From Owenweeksia sp. TMED14 (GTDB lineage Bacteria; Bacteroidota; Bacteroidia; Flavobacteriales; Schleiferiaceae): 8,072 bases of DNA. Positions within the stretch are counted from its first letter, which is position 1, and each line of letters opens with the position of its first letter. A program made the position numbers and the translations under genes. Where the stretch lies: assembly GCA_002167805.1 (NCBI GenBank), contig NHBT01000019.1:5076-13147 (forward strand). Direction: 5' to 3'. Of this stretch, positions 1 to 7,399 are shown piece by piece. The notes under the pieces were generated by a model, which searched no databases, was not told where the DNA came from, and worked only from the letters and a program-made list of their open reading frames with translations.

Positions 1-3000
1 CTATCAGCATCGCATTTAATGGGTGGAGAAATCACCTGGGAATGTGCAACATCAGGTGCAAATGCAGGAAAAGTCAGGTTTACAGCAATTATTTATCGTG
101 AATGTGGAGGAATTGGATTTAATCAGCAAACGCTTGTCTTGTCATCTAACTCTCCCGCTGGCTCGGTAACATGTACAAGGGTCGGTGCAGGAACCAATGT
201 TTCACCCTCATGCTACAGTGGACAGTTAGCATGTACGACTCCTTCTGGTGAGGGGCGAATGGAAGAGCATGTTTTTCGATCCAATTGGATTAACTTAAAC
301 GGGACTCCCCCTGCTGCTGGGTGGGTCTTTTCTTGGGGTACATGCTGTAGACCAACTTCTTCTTTGACAAATTATGGTTCTGGGTCCGGATATTGGTTAC
401 GAGCAGTGATGTATCCATTTACTCCTCCAGGAGCAGCTACCCCTCTTACGATGAATACCTGTTATGATAGCTCACCGCAGTTTGCTGAAAAGCCAAAATC
501 GATTATTTGTACGGGCTATCCTTACACGTTCTCGCACAATGCCTACGAGCCAGAGTTTGATTCAGTGCATTATGCTTTTACAGACCCCATGTCTAGTGCT
601 ACGGCTACGTCTACATATTCTTCTCCTTACTCAGTTACCAGTCCTTTTCCAAATCAAGGAAGCCCTGTTGGATTTACTCCATCCACCGGTCTAATCACAA
701 TTGAACCTAATGTGGGTGGGTCTTTTATGTCATGTATCAAGGTGGAGTCTTATCGATGTGGTCAAAAAATTTCTGAGATCTTCAGAGATATTGCTATGGT
801 GATTAAAACAGGTTGTGAATTAACGGGTACGAGTACTCCGAATTTACCTCCCGTTCTGACGGTTGACTCTATTCCTGGATCCAGTGGGCAAGTGATTGTT
901 CCAACAAAACAATACTCAGGTTATGGTACAGATACAGTTTACCAAGCTACGGTTTACCCTGGTGATGTAGTTCAATTTAGATTGACAGCGACTGATAATC
1001 AGCTGACTCCATCTTTTAATGTTCAAAATGTAAGCTTTTCAGCGAATAGTGCTCAAATTCATAATTCCACAATCTCGGGCTCGTGTGCCGAGCCTCCTTG
1101 TGCATTTGTTACTCCCGTTTCGCCTGCGACTTCGTTTACCAATCCTTTGTCACTGAATGTAGATTTTTCATGGCAGATCGCTTGCAATCATATATCAGGT
1201 CAAAGCTCTTGCGGTGGGGGTCGTAATAGCTATTTCTTTCCTTTAAAGATGCAAGATGATGCATGTCCCGCTCCTGCTGTTAGTGTGGCAACCTTAAGAA
1301 TTGATGTAATCCCATCTGTTCCAACAGCTCCAGACCTTAGTAATAGCTGTTTGGCTTTTGATGCGTCAAATAACTCAGTAATTGTTAATTGGGATACCCC
1401 TGCTGATACTGGACAAGAGTTTCAGGGTTATATAGTTTTCCATGGCACTCAGCCCGGAAGTCCGTTTACGGCAATAGACACAATCTTCGGAGCGTATGTT
1501 CCTACAACTTATAATCACCTTTCAACAAATCCTATCGCGGCTCCTGTGGTTGGAGGTAATAATTTATATTATTTAAGGTGTATCGGTTCATGTGGATATG
1601 AATCTGTAAATAGTGACACCCTACAGATGATGATATTAGACGTTACCCCAATACCACCCACAAACTCCTCTGTTGCCCAGCTAGATTGGAATTCAAACGT
1701 TTCCGGGTCTACTGCGATGTATCAAATATGGAGACGTCCCTTGGGCTCTCCTGCATCTGCCTGGGGAATCATTGATTCAACTACATCATTAACTTATAAT
1801 GATACTGTCAATACATGTGGACAAGATTTAGAATATCAAATTAGGATTGCAGGGCTTTGTAATTCAACGACAGACAGTGGATCTTTTTCTGACAGTTATA
1901 ATACAGACGTTTTAAGTATTGATTCGGTATCGGTAATTAACACCTTATTTGGAAGTACCGCTGTTATCTCTTGGTCGGGAAATACCAATGGGGATGTTAT
2001 AGATTATGAGCTTTTAGAATATGACCCTTCTTCCGGGTGGAATTCGATTGCCACTATTCCTTTTGGAACAACAATGCCATTCGCAATACCTGGTGCTTCT
2101 CCCTTAGATTCAGTAAAAAGTTATAAGGTCATTTCCACAGATAGTTGTGGTAACCAGAGTAGTGATATTCTTATGACAGGACATAATAATATGCTTCTTA
2201 CGGAAAGTATGGATCCTTGTGAAGGTATTCTTCGTTTAAAATGGAATACCTATAAAGGTTGGCCCGGAGGAGTTGGAGCTTACAGGGTTTTGGCAGATGT
2301 TACTCCTCCCGGTGGACCCACGCAAGTAGGAGTATTATTTGGGACTAAGACTGCTAACGATTCTGCATTTAATACAAAATCAATCATAGGGGGGTGGAAT
2401 TATTGTTTCTATATTCAAGCCGTAGATACGGGCCTGACAAGGTTTAGTACTTCAAATCAAATTTGTATGAATAGTCTTGCTGTTCAAAGGTCTCGAATAT
2501 TATACATAGCTAAGACCTCTGTTCGTTCTGATGATGCTGTAGAGCTAGTTTGTTATGTGGATAAAGATGCAGATATCATTTATTACGATCTTCAAAGGGC
2601 GGACAAGCCAGGATCAGCTTATTCATCTCTAGGGAAAATTCCAAAGCCTGTGATTCAACCCTCAGAAATCCGTTTCACAGATTTTTCAGCAGATCCTCAA
2701 AATCATTTTTATGAATACAGATTTGTTGCTACCGATAGCTGTGGAGGTATCGATACTGCTTCGAATATTGGAGCGAATATTTTGTTAAATGTTGAATCTA
2801 AAGAAAATTTGACAAATGTTTTAAATTGGAATTCATATCGTGATTTCATGGGGGGTGTAAAAGATTATGAGATACATAGATCTCTCGGGGTTAGTGCAAA
2901 TGGTTTTGTAAAGATCGGCTCTACCAGAGACACTTTTTATGTCGACAATATAAGAGATGAAGGAGATAATGTAGGAATTTTTTGTTATCGTATAGTCGCA

Positions 3001-3372
3001 ACTGAAGAAAATAACCCCTTAGGATTTTTAGACTACAATGGGTTGCCTTTTAATAGCGTCTCAAATGAGACATGTGCAGAGCATGAGCCAAGGGTCTTTA
3101 TTCCAAATAGTTTTAATCCAAAATCCACTAATAGTGATGCCAATAAGATTTGGCGGCCAGTTCATTTATACGTTGAAGATGCAAGCTATTTTCTGGAAAT
3201 ATATGACCGATGGGGTAATTTAGTTTTTTCCACCAATGATGAAACGAAAGGATGGGATGGAAAAGTTTCAGGTAACTACGTCCCTTCAGGAGCATATATT
3301 TATCAATTGAAATATCGCTCAAAGCAAGGAGAAGTTATTCAAAAAAGAGGCTCGATTACTGTAATGTACTAG
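1..3372 (+). CDS. Large secreted multidomain surface protein with T9SS type B (gliding motility-associated) C-terminal sorting domain, 5' partial
   Basis: The reading frame is open to the left edge, so the start lies outside the window. Numbering here takes the codon at base 19 as residue 1. The first residues, SASHLMGGEITW, match what follows the signal peptide in a recurrent family of large Bacteroidota secreted proteins, so probably only about 20 residues are missing. Residues 1-270 form a Cys-rich module with 12 cysteines. A second beta-sandwich-like module follows (about 280-432), then about six fibronectin III-like modules (434-1015) arranged as three two-domain repeats. Residues 1024-1117 form the type B sorting domain: FIPNSF (1027-1032), DRWGNLVF (1063-1070), GWDG (1078-1081) and a final beta-rich GSITVMY. 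Known of the family: such proteins cross the outer membrane through T9SS and are released or attached to the surface. An adhesin or structural role is inferred. No catalytic motif is visible, and the ligand is unknown. The stop is TAG at 3370-3372; guaB starts 89 bases later and seems to have its own promoter. Confidence 0.9.
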   Translation, partial: LSASHLMGGEITWECATSGANAGKVRFTAIIYRECGGIGFNQQTLVLSSNSPAGSVTCTRVGAGTNVSPSCYSGQLACTTPSGEGRMEEHVFRSNWINLNGTPPAAGWVFSWGTCCRPTSSLTNYGSGSGYWLRAVMYPFTPPGAATPLTMNTCYDSSPQFAEKPKSIICTGYPYTFSHNAYEPEFDSVHYAFTDPMSSATATSTYSSPYSVTSPFPNQGSPVGFTPSTGLITIEPNVGGSFMSCIKVESYRCGQKISEIFRDIAMVIKTGCELTGTSTPNLPPVLTVDSIPGSSGQVIVPTKQYSGYGTDTVYQATVYPGDVVQFRLTATDNQLTPSFNVQNVSFSANSAQIHNSTISGSCAEPPCAFVTPVSPATSFTNPLSLNVDFSWQIACNHISGQSSCGGGRNSYFFPLKMQDDACPAPAVSVATLRIDVIPSVPTAPDLSNSCLAFDASNNSVIVNWDTPADTGQEFQGYIVFHGTQPGSPFTAIDTIFGAYVPTTYNHLSTNPIAAPVVGGNNLYYLRCIGSCGYESVNSDTLQMMILDVTPIPPTNSSVAQLDWNSNVSGSTAMYQIWRRPLGSPASAWGIIDSTTSLTYNDTVNTCGQDLEYQIRIAGLCNSTTDSGSFSDSYNTDVLSIDSVSVINTLFGSTAVISWSGNTNGDVIDYELLEYDPSSGWNSIATIPFGTTMPFAIPGASPLDSVKSYKVISTDSCGNQSSDILMTGHNNMLLTESMDPCEGILRLKWNTYKGWPGGVGAYRVLADVTPPGGPTQVGVLFGTKTANDSAFNTKSIIGGWNYCFYIQAVDTGLTRFSTSNQICMNSLAVQRSRILYIAKTSVRSDDAVELVCYVDKDADIIYYDLQRADKPGSAYSSLGKIPKPVIQPSEIRFTDFSADPQNHFYEYRFVATDSCGGIDTASNIGANILLNVESKENLTNVLNWNSYRDFMGGVKDYEIHRSLGVSANGFVKIGSTRDTFYVDNIRDEGDNVGIFCYRIVATEENNPLGFLDYNGLPFNSVSNETCAEHEPRVFIPNSFNPKSTNSDANKIWRPVHLYVEDASYFLEIYDRWGNLVFSTNDETKGWDGKVSGNYVPSGAYIYQLKYRSKQGEVIQKRGSITVMY
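1321..3080 (+). repeat. Three tandem two-domain fibronectin III-like repeats of about 190 residues (protein level)
   Basis: Within the giant protein, three landmarks recur with the same spacing. A Ser-Cys-Gly motif has its Cys at residues 525, 710 and 908. A Trp-Asn-Ser/Thr motif has its Trp at 557, 742 and 937. A Cys next to a late-strand Tyr lies at 600, 796 and 989. The intervals are 185-198 residues in every case. The second and third units share W-N-x-Y-x4-G-G-V-x2-Y. The nucleotide sequences have diverged, so this is an old duplication of a pair of beta-sandwich modules, not a recent DNA repeat. Unit boundaries are approximate. Confidence 0.7.
3088..3369 (+). other. T9SS type B C-terminal sorting domain (CHU_C / gliding motility-associated C-terminal domain)
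   Basis: This is the last ~94 residues of the giant secreted protein. The pattern VFIPNSFNP, then DRWGNLVF, then GWDG, then GAYIYQLKY, then a terminal RGSITV strand matches the Bacteroidota type B sorting domain (the TIGR04131 type). In the family it directs the protein through the type IX secretion machinery. The entry loop normally reads close to PNGDGxND; here it is PKSTNSDAN, which keeps Asn and Asp residues but loses the Gly-Asp-Gly core. Identification is from remembered family patterns. Confidence 0.85.
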
Positions 3373-3385
3373 TCGCTCAAAGAAA

Positions 3386-3426
3386 AATGAGAAAGACCAA
3401 ACCTTAATTCGGTATTCTTTTTCATT
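3386..3426 (+). terminator. Possible weak hairpin after the large secreted-protein gene
   Basis: Bases 3386-3396 (AATGAGAAAGA) can pair with 3416-3426 (TCTTTTTCATT) with one G-U pair. Two more C-G pairs form above a 3-base bulge, closing a loop of about 12 bases. The structure lies 14 bases after the stop codon. It is A/U-rich, and its U-run sits inside the stem instead of after it, so it is not a classic intrinsic terminator. Its last base is the first base of the guaB -7 box. It may be a terminator, an RNA-processing site or chance. Confidence 0.25.
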
Positions 3427-3433
3427 ACATTTG
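3426..3433 (+). promoter_or_regulatory. Probable guaB promoter, Bacteroidota-type -7 box TACATTTG
   Basis: TACATTTG fits the TAnnTTTG -7 consensus of the Bacteroidota primary sigma factor exactly. It lies 28 bases before the guaB ATG and predicts transcription starting near 3438-3440, giving a leader of about 22-24 bases. No clear TTG or TTTG -33 element is visible at the expected distance upstream, so the call rests on the -7 box and position. Confidence 0.55.
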
Positions 3434-3437
3434 TATG

Positions 3438-3455
3438 CAATTTAAATTTAAATTG
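3438..3455. repeat. 18-bp perfect palindrome in the guaB leader
   Basis: The bases CAATTTAAATTTAAATTG read identically on both strands. The palindrome begins about five bases after the -7 box, around the predicted transcription start, and ends six bases before the guaB ATG. It could be an operator for a dimeric repressor, or a feature of an A+T-rich leader. No regulator is known to me for this site. Confidence 0.5.
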
Positions 3456-3461
3456 TAAGTA

Positions 3462-4934
3462 ATGTCAAAATTGACTCAAAAAATAATTGGCGAATACCTT
3501 ACTTATGAAGATGTGTTGCTTGTGCCTGGGTTCTCAGAGGTCTTGCCAAGAGATGTCATAATCTCTTCAAAATTTTCAAAAAACATCACTTTAAAAACCC
3601 CAATAGTAAGCTCAGCGATGGATACTGTAACTGAGGCCGCATTGGCAATTGCTATGGCCCAAGATGGGGGAATGGGGGTTCTTCACAAGAATATGAGTGC
3701 TGAAAAACAAGCAATGGAAGTCCGAAAGGTTAAGAGAGCTGAGTCAGGGATGATAATTGATCCAGTTACATTAAGTAAGGATGCTTTTGTGTCAGATGCA
3801 AAAAAACTGATGAAGGAATATCGAATTGGAGGTATTCCAGTAATCGATTCTAATAAGCGTCTTATTGGTATTGTTACGAATAGAGATTTAAGGTTTGAAA
3901 ACGATGGTAGTAAAAAGGTTTCACAGCTCATGACGTCTTTAAACCTCATAACAGCCAAGGAAAACACAACTATGGATGAAGCGGAGTTGATTCTTCAGGA
4001 AAATAAGATTGAAAAGCTTCCCGTGGTAAACGATAATAATATTCTTATAGGCTTGATAACTTACCGAGATATTTCAAAAAAACGAAATAAACCTAACTCA
4101 AATAAAGATTCCTATGGAAGACTTAGAGTAGCCGCAGCTGTCGGAGTAACTAATGATATTATAGAGAGAGTTGCTTTATTAGTAGCGGCAAATGTTGACG
4201 CTATTGTAATCGACACGGCTCATGGACATACAAAAGGAGTTGTTGACGCATTAGAAGCAGTCAAGTCAGAATTTTCAGATTTAGATGTTGTTGTAGGTAA
4301 TATTGCAACTGCAGAAGCAGCAAAATATCTTGTTGATGCTGGTGCAGATGCTGTTAAGGTTGGTATTGGGCCGGGTTCAATTTGTACAACGCGCGTTGTT
4401 GCTGGAGTAGGGGTACCTCAATTGACAGCTGTCATGCTTGTAGCTGATGCCATTAAAGACAGTGGTATTCCTGTAATTGCGGATGGAGGAATTAGATATA
4501 CTGGAGATATTGTTAAAGCCATAGCGGCCGGAGCGGATTGCGTCATGTTAGGCTCCTTATTAGCGGGAGCAAAGGAGGCACCGGGGGAATCTATAATTCT
4601 GGACGGAAGAAGATTCAAATCATATAGAGGAATGGGTTCAATTGAAGCTATGGAATCAGGTTCTAAAGATCGTTATTTTCAAGATGTCGAGGATGATGTT
4701 AAAAAATTGGTTCCGGAAGGTATAGTTGGCAGAGTTCCCTATAAAGGCGAAGTGAATGAGGTGATGTATCAGTTCATTGGGGGCTTGAGGGCTGGTATGG
4801 GATACTGTGGTGCAAAAAATATTAATGAATTAAAAGAAAAAGGGACGTTTGTCAGAATCACATCTTCTGGCATAGCTGAGAGTCATCCTCATGATGTGAC
4901 TATTACCCGTGAAGCTCCTAATTATAGTCGCTAA
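3462..4934 (+). CDS. guaB: Inosine-5'-monophosphate dehydrogenase (IMPDH)
   Basis: This cytoplasmic enzyme oxidises IMP to XMP with NAD+, the committed and rate-limiting step of guanine nucleotide synthesis. The 490 residues match the usual bacterial length. The (beta/alpha)8 barrel is split by a pair of CBS domains at about 97-146 and 153-207, which in the family bind adenine/guanine nucleotides and regulate the enzyme. The catalytic Cys is C308 in [10 protein letters not shown]251 (DTAHGH) and D341 (ADGGIR) are in the cofactor/IMP pocket. The flap holds [10 protein letters not shown] and the catalytic Arg-Tyr dyad R404-Y405 in DRYFQ, followed by GRVPYKG. The C-terminus EAPNYSR is typical of Bacteroidota. 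The ATG at 3462 is preferred because the N-terminus aligns with the family ([12 protein letters not shown]) and lies just after the promoter. There is no Shine-Dalgarno sequence. The gene appears monocistronic, and its stop overlaps the convergent gene by four bases. All key residues are intact. Confidence 0.98.
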   Translation: MSKLTQKIIGEYLTYEDVLLVPGFSEVLPRDVIISSKFSKNITLKTPIVSSAMDTVTEAALAIAMAQDGGMGVLHKNMSAEKQAMEVRKVKRAESGMIIDPVTLSKDAFVSDAKKLMKEYRIGGIPVIDSNKRLIGIVTNRDLRFENDGSKKVSQLMTSLNLITAKENTTMDEAELILQENKIEKLPVVNDNNILIGLITYRDISKKRNKPNSNKDSYGRLRVAAAVGVTNDIIERVALLVAANVDAIVIDTAHGHTKGVVDALEAVKSEFSDLDVVVGNIATAEAAKYLVDAGADAVKVGIGPGSICTTRVVAGVGVPQLTAVMLVADAIKDSGIPVIADGGIRYTGDIVKAIAAGADCVMLGSLLAGAKEAPGESIILDGRRFKSYRGMGSIEAMESGSKDRYFQDVEDDVKKLVPEGIVGRVPYKGEVNEVMYQFIGGLRAGMGYCGAKNINELKEKGTFVRITSSGIAESHPHDVTITREAPNYSR

Positions 4935-5644
4935 GGGGTTTCCAGATTCTGCCGCTTTTGATAATTCTCGTAGCACGTGTAAAGACTTAATAATAGCTGA
5001 TAGTCAGTTTCATAAAGGATCTTGTGCTTGTCCCAGCTACAAAATAAAAGAAGTTCTTCAATTTTATCTTTAGTTAATCCTGTCAGTTCAAACAACGCGT
5101 TCCTGTTGTTGTTTTCAGTCAGTTTCGCTCTATAGTTTTCGTTTTCTAAAATCGCTTTTAATTCCCTTAGCTGTCTTGGTCTTTTACCGAATCGATCGTA
5201 TAAGAAATCTATTGGATTTGCTAATGTAGGCTTGACTCTAGTTGGCATTGATATTTCATCTCCAGTAGGTCTATTTGGTTTATCTAAGGGAATTTGCTTC
5301 GGTAGGTTGCTTGTTAGCTTGTATGCGGTAATTGGTACCTCATCTAATAAATAATTCTGAGGAAGAAGAGCAATGACAACACTGTCGTCATTTTTAGCTG
5401 AGGCGTATCGATAGGAAAAACCGGGTTTCGAAAAAACCAGAGTATCTCCAGCTTTCGCTTCTAATGAGAAAAAACCATGAATATCTGATACCCATGATGA
5501 TTCATTTCGAACATTTACAATAACAACATCGGGTACCGGGTCTTTTGATTTATCTTCGATCACGATACCTTCAAAATAAACTATCGATTGAGCGCTAATA
5601 GTGAAAATAAATAAAGAGAATAAATTTGTAAATAATAATTTCAC
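4931..5644 (-). CDS. Exported conserved protein with carboxypeptidase-regulatory-like domain, function unknown
   Basis: This 237-residue protein starts with a hydrophobic signal peptide (MKLLFTNLFSLFIFTISA), probably cut at A18-Q19. Residues 22-105 form a carboxypeptidase-regulatory-like beta-sandwich with the usual pattern: G26-V-x-ED, P38, VSD (52-54), G57-F-F-S-L, AGDTLVFS (65-72), G75-F, then LLDEVPI (99-105). The fold is common in Bacteroidota envelope proteins, including the N-terminal extension of TonB-dependent receptors, but no barrel or plug follows here. The second half (NPIDFLYDRFGK at 143-154, a charged helix, then LTGL at 187-190 and a Leu-rich helical tail) resembles a helical region I recall from flavobacterial proteins of unknown function. 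It probably acts in the periplasm or at the outer membrane. The start is GTG at 5644-5642: no ATG, GTG or TTG lies further upstream before an in-frame TGA. The gene is convergent with guaB and divergent from ettA. Whether it is essential or what it binds is unknown. Confidence 0.85.
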   Translation of the reverse strand: MKLLFTNLFSLFIFTISAQSIVYFEGIVIEDKSKDPVPDVVIVNVRNESSWVSDIHGFFSLEAKAGDTLVFSKPGFSYRYASAKNDDSVVIALLPQNYLLDEVPITAYKLTSNLPKQIPLDKPNRPTGDEISMPTRVKPTLANPIDFLYDRFGKRPRQLRELKAILENENYRAKLTENNNRNALFELTGLTKDKIEELLLFCSWDKHKILYETDYQLLLSLYTCYENYQKRQNLETP

Positions 5645-5649
5645 GATCG

Positions 5650-5679
5650 GAAAATTACAATAACTATGCCCGTTTCAAA
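5650..5679 (-). promoter_or_regulatory. Possible promoter of the carboxypeptidase-regulatory-like gene
   Basis: On the minus strand, TTTG (5679-5676) is followed 18 bases later by TAATTTTC (5657-5650). These approximate the Bacteroidota -33 TTTG and -7 TAnnTTTG boxes, with one mismatch in the last -7 base. If used, transcription would start within a base or two of the GTG start, giving an almost leaderless mRNA. The match is imperfect and the region is A+T-rich, so this is tentative. Confidence 0.25.
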
Positions 5680-5683
5680 TTCC

Positions 5684-5691
5684 GATATTTG
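5684..5691 (+). promoter_or_regulatory. Possible ettA -7 box (GATATTTG)
   Basis: GATATTTG keeps the conserved TTTG of the Bacteroidota TAnnTTTG box but begins GA in place of TA. It lies 13 bases before the ettA ATG, so the leader would be only about 7-9 bases, A-rich and without a Shine-Dalgarno sequence. No clear -33 element is seen. It is placed here because ettA has to be transcribed from this 60-bp divergent region. Confidence 0.3.
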
Positions 5692-5704
5692 TAAATAAAA
5701 ATAT

Positions 5705-7399
5705 ATGTCTGACGATAAAAAGATAATTTTCTCTATGACGGGAGTATCAAAAATACTTCCTAATAATAATAAGGCTATTCTGAAAGATATTTTCTTAAGC
5801 TTCTATTATGGTGCAAAAATTGGAATTATAGGGCTGAATGGATCGGGTAAATCCACTTTGCTAAAGATCATTGCTGGTGAAGAAAAAAATTATCAAGGAG
5901 ATGTTATTTTTTCTGAAGGTTTTAATGTGGGTTATCTAGAACAGGAACCAGCTCTGGATAACAATAAAACAGTAATCGAGGTGATTCAGGAAGGAGTTGC
6001 TGATACCATGTCTTTATTGGAGGAATACAATTCAATTAATGAGCAATTTGGATTGCCTGAAGTCTATGAAAATCCTGACGCAATGGAAAAATTGATGAAT
6101 AGGCAATCTGTGGTACAAGATAAAATTGATGCAACAAATGCTTGGGAGATTGATACTGTTTTATCGAGAGCAATGGATGCTCTTCAATGCCCTGATGGTG
6201 AAACTTCGATATCGGTTTTGTCGGGTGGGGAAAGACGAAGGGTAGCGCTTTGTAGATTGCTTCTCAAAAATCCAGATGTATTATTATTAGACGAACCTAC
6301 AAATCATTTAGATGCAGAGTCTATATTGTGGTTAGAGCATCATTTACAACAATATAAAGGGACCGTTATAGCTGTAACTCATGACAGATATTTTTTGGAT
6401 AATGTCGCGGGGTGGATTCTTGAGTTAGATAGAGGAGAGGGAATACCTTGGAAAGGAAATTATTCAGGCTGGCTTGAGCAGAAGACAAAAAGGCTTCAGG
6501 TAGAAGAGAAACAGGCAACAAAGAGGCGAAGGACTTTGGAGCGCGAACTTGATTGGGTTAGAATGAATCCAAAAGGTCGGCAAGCAAAGTCAAAAGCTCG
6601 TTTATCTAATTATAATAAGTTGCTTGGTGAGGAGCAAAAGGATAAAGAGAAAACACTAGAGATATTTATTCCAAATGGCCCGCGTTTAGGTGATAATGTG
6701 ATTAATGCAAAAAATGTTAAAAAGGCCTTTGGGGAAAAATTATTGTACGACGATTTAAATTTTAAACTTCCCCCAGCTGGAATTGTAGGTATAATCGGCC
6801 CAAATGGGGCAGGAAAAACCACAATTTTTCGGATGATCATGGATCAGCTAAAAGCAGATTCTGGCTCATTTGATGTTGGCTCTACCGCGAAAATCTCATA
6901 TGTCGACCAATCTCATGAAAAAATGGATTCAGAAAAATCTATATACGAGATTATTGGTGATGGCCAGGAGCATTTTGAAATTGCCAATCAGCTTGTTAAT
7001 TCCAGAGCATATTTAGCAAGATTCAATTTTAGCGGTGCCGATCAGAGTAAAAAAATTGGAGTTTTATCTGGGGGAGAAAGGAATCGCTTGCATTTGGCTA
7101 TGGCTTTAAAAGAAGGTGGTAATGTTTTACTTTTGGATGAGCCAACTAATGATTTGGATATTAATACTTTAAGGGCACTTGAAGAGGCGTTATATAATTT
7201 TGCTGGCTGTGCGGTAATCATTTCACATGATCGTTGGTTTTTAGATAGGGTGTGTACGCATATTTTGGCTTTTGAGGGAGATTCTCAGGTTTATTACTTT
7301 GAGGGGTCTTTTTCGGATTATGAAATGAACAAGAAAAAGCGCTTGGGTGGATCGTCATTAGAACCTAAGAAGTTTAAGTATAAGAAATTGATAAAATAA
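5705..7399 (+). CDS. ettA: Energy-dependent translational throttle protein EttA (ABC-F ATPase)
   Basis: EttA binds the ribosomal E site and, depending on the ATP/ADP ratio, lets the first peptide bond form or holds the initiation complex. At 564 residues it is close to the usual ~555. ABC domain 1 has Walker [10 protein letters not shown] (43-51), signature LSGGERRR (172-179), Walker B with D196 and the catalytic E197 in [11 protein letters not shown], and switch H226 (THDRYFLD). The arm that contacts the ribosome lies at about 95-140 between Walker A and the signature. The P-site tRNA-interaction linker is the basic helical stretch at about 250-320 ([14 protein letters not shown], then [10 protein letters not shown]). 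ABC domain 2 has GPNGAGKTT (365-373), LSGGERNR (454-461), D478-E479 in [11 protein letters not shown] and H508 (SHDRWFLD). There are no membrane segments, as expected for ABC-F. The phrases [20 protein letters not shown] and the C-terminal [13 protein letters not shown] separate EttA from Uup and the resistance-type ABC-F proteins. Both ATPase sites look intact. The stop overlaps the hisS start by one base. Confidence 0.96.
   Translation: MSDDKKIIFSMTGVSKILPNNNKAILKDIFLSFYYGAKIGIIGLNGSGKSTLLKIIAGEEKNYQGDVIFSEGFNVGYLEQEPALDNNKTVIEVIQEGVADTMSLLEEYNSINEQFGLPEVYENPDAMEKLMNRQSVVQDKIDATNAWEIDTVLSRAMDALQCPDGETSISVLSGGERRRVALCRLLLKNPDVLLLDEPTNHLDAESILWLEHHLQQYKGTVIAVTHDRYFLDNVAGWILELDRGEGIPWKGNYSGWLEQKTKRLQVEEKQATKRRRTLERELDWVRMNPKGRQAKSKARLSNYNKLLGEEQKDKEKTLEIFIPNGPRLGDNVINAKNVKKAFGEKLLYDDLNFKLPPAGIVGIIGPNGAGKTTIFRMIMDQLKADSGSFDVGSTAKISYVDQSHEKMDSEKSIYEIIGDGQEHFEIANQLVNSRAYLARFNFSGADQSKKIGVLSGGERNRLHLAMALKEGGNVLLLDEPTNDLDINTLRALEEALYNFAGCAVIISHDRWFLDRVCTHILAFEGDSQVYYFEGSFSDYEMNKKKRLGGSSLEPKKFKYKKLIK

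Noticed and set aside
464..694. 76-residue open frame inside the giant secreted-protein gene
   Set aside because: It lies wholly in another frame of a well-supported gene, is rich in Leu/Arg/Ser in a pattern typical of frame-shifted reading, and matches no family I recognise.
3038..3322. Short open frames on both strands over the sorting-domain region
   Set aside because: Both overlap the strongly supported type B sorting domain and show no domain, signal or promoter of their own.
3373..3461. Possible riboswitch or small RNA before guaB
   Set aside because: The region is only 89 bases, and the predicted leader after the promoter is about 22-24 bases, too short for a known purine or ppGpp riboswitch. 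No such conserved motif is visible.
3683..3967. 94-residue minus-strand open frame opposite guaB
   Set aside because: It is antisense to the conserved CBS region of IMPDH and has no recognisable features; it is explained by the codon pattern of guaB.
4418..4618. 66-residue minus-strand open frame opposite the guaB catalytic region
   Set aside because: It is a shadow of highly conserved IMPDH codons, with no independent support.
6610..6840. 76-residue minus-strand open frame opposite ettA
   Set aside because: It is antisense to the linker and second Walker A region of EttA and shows no independent signal.
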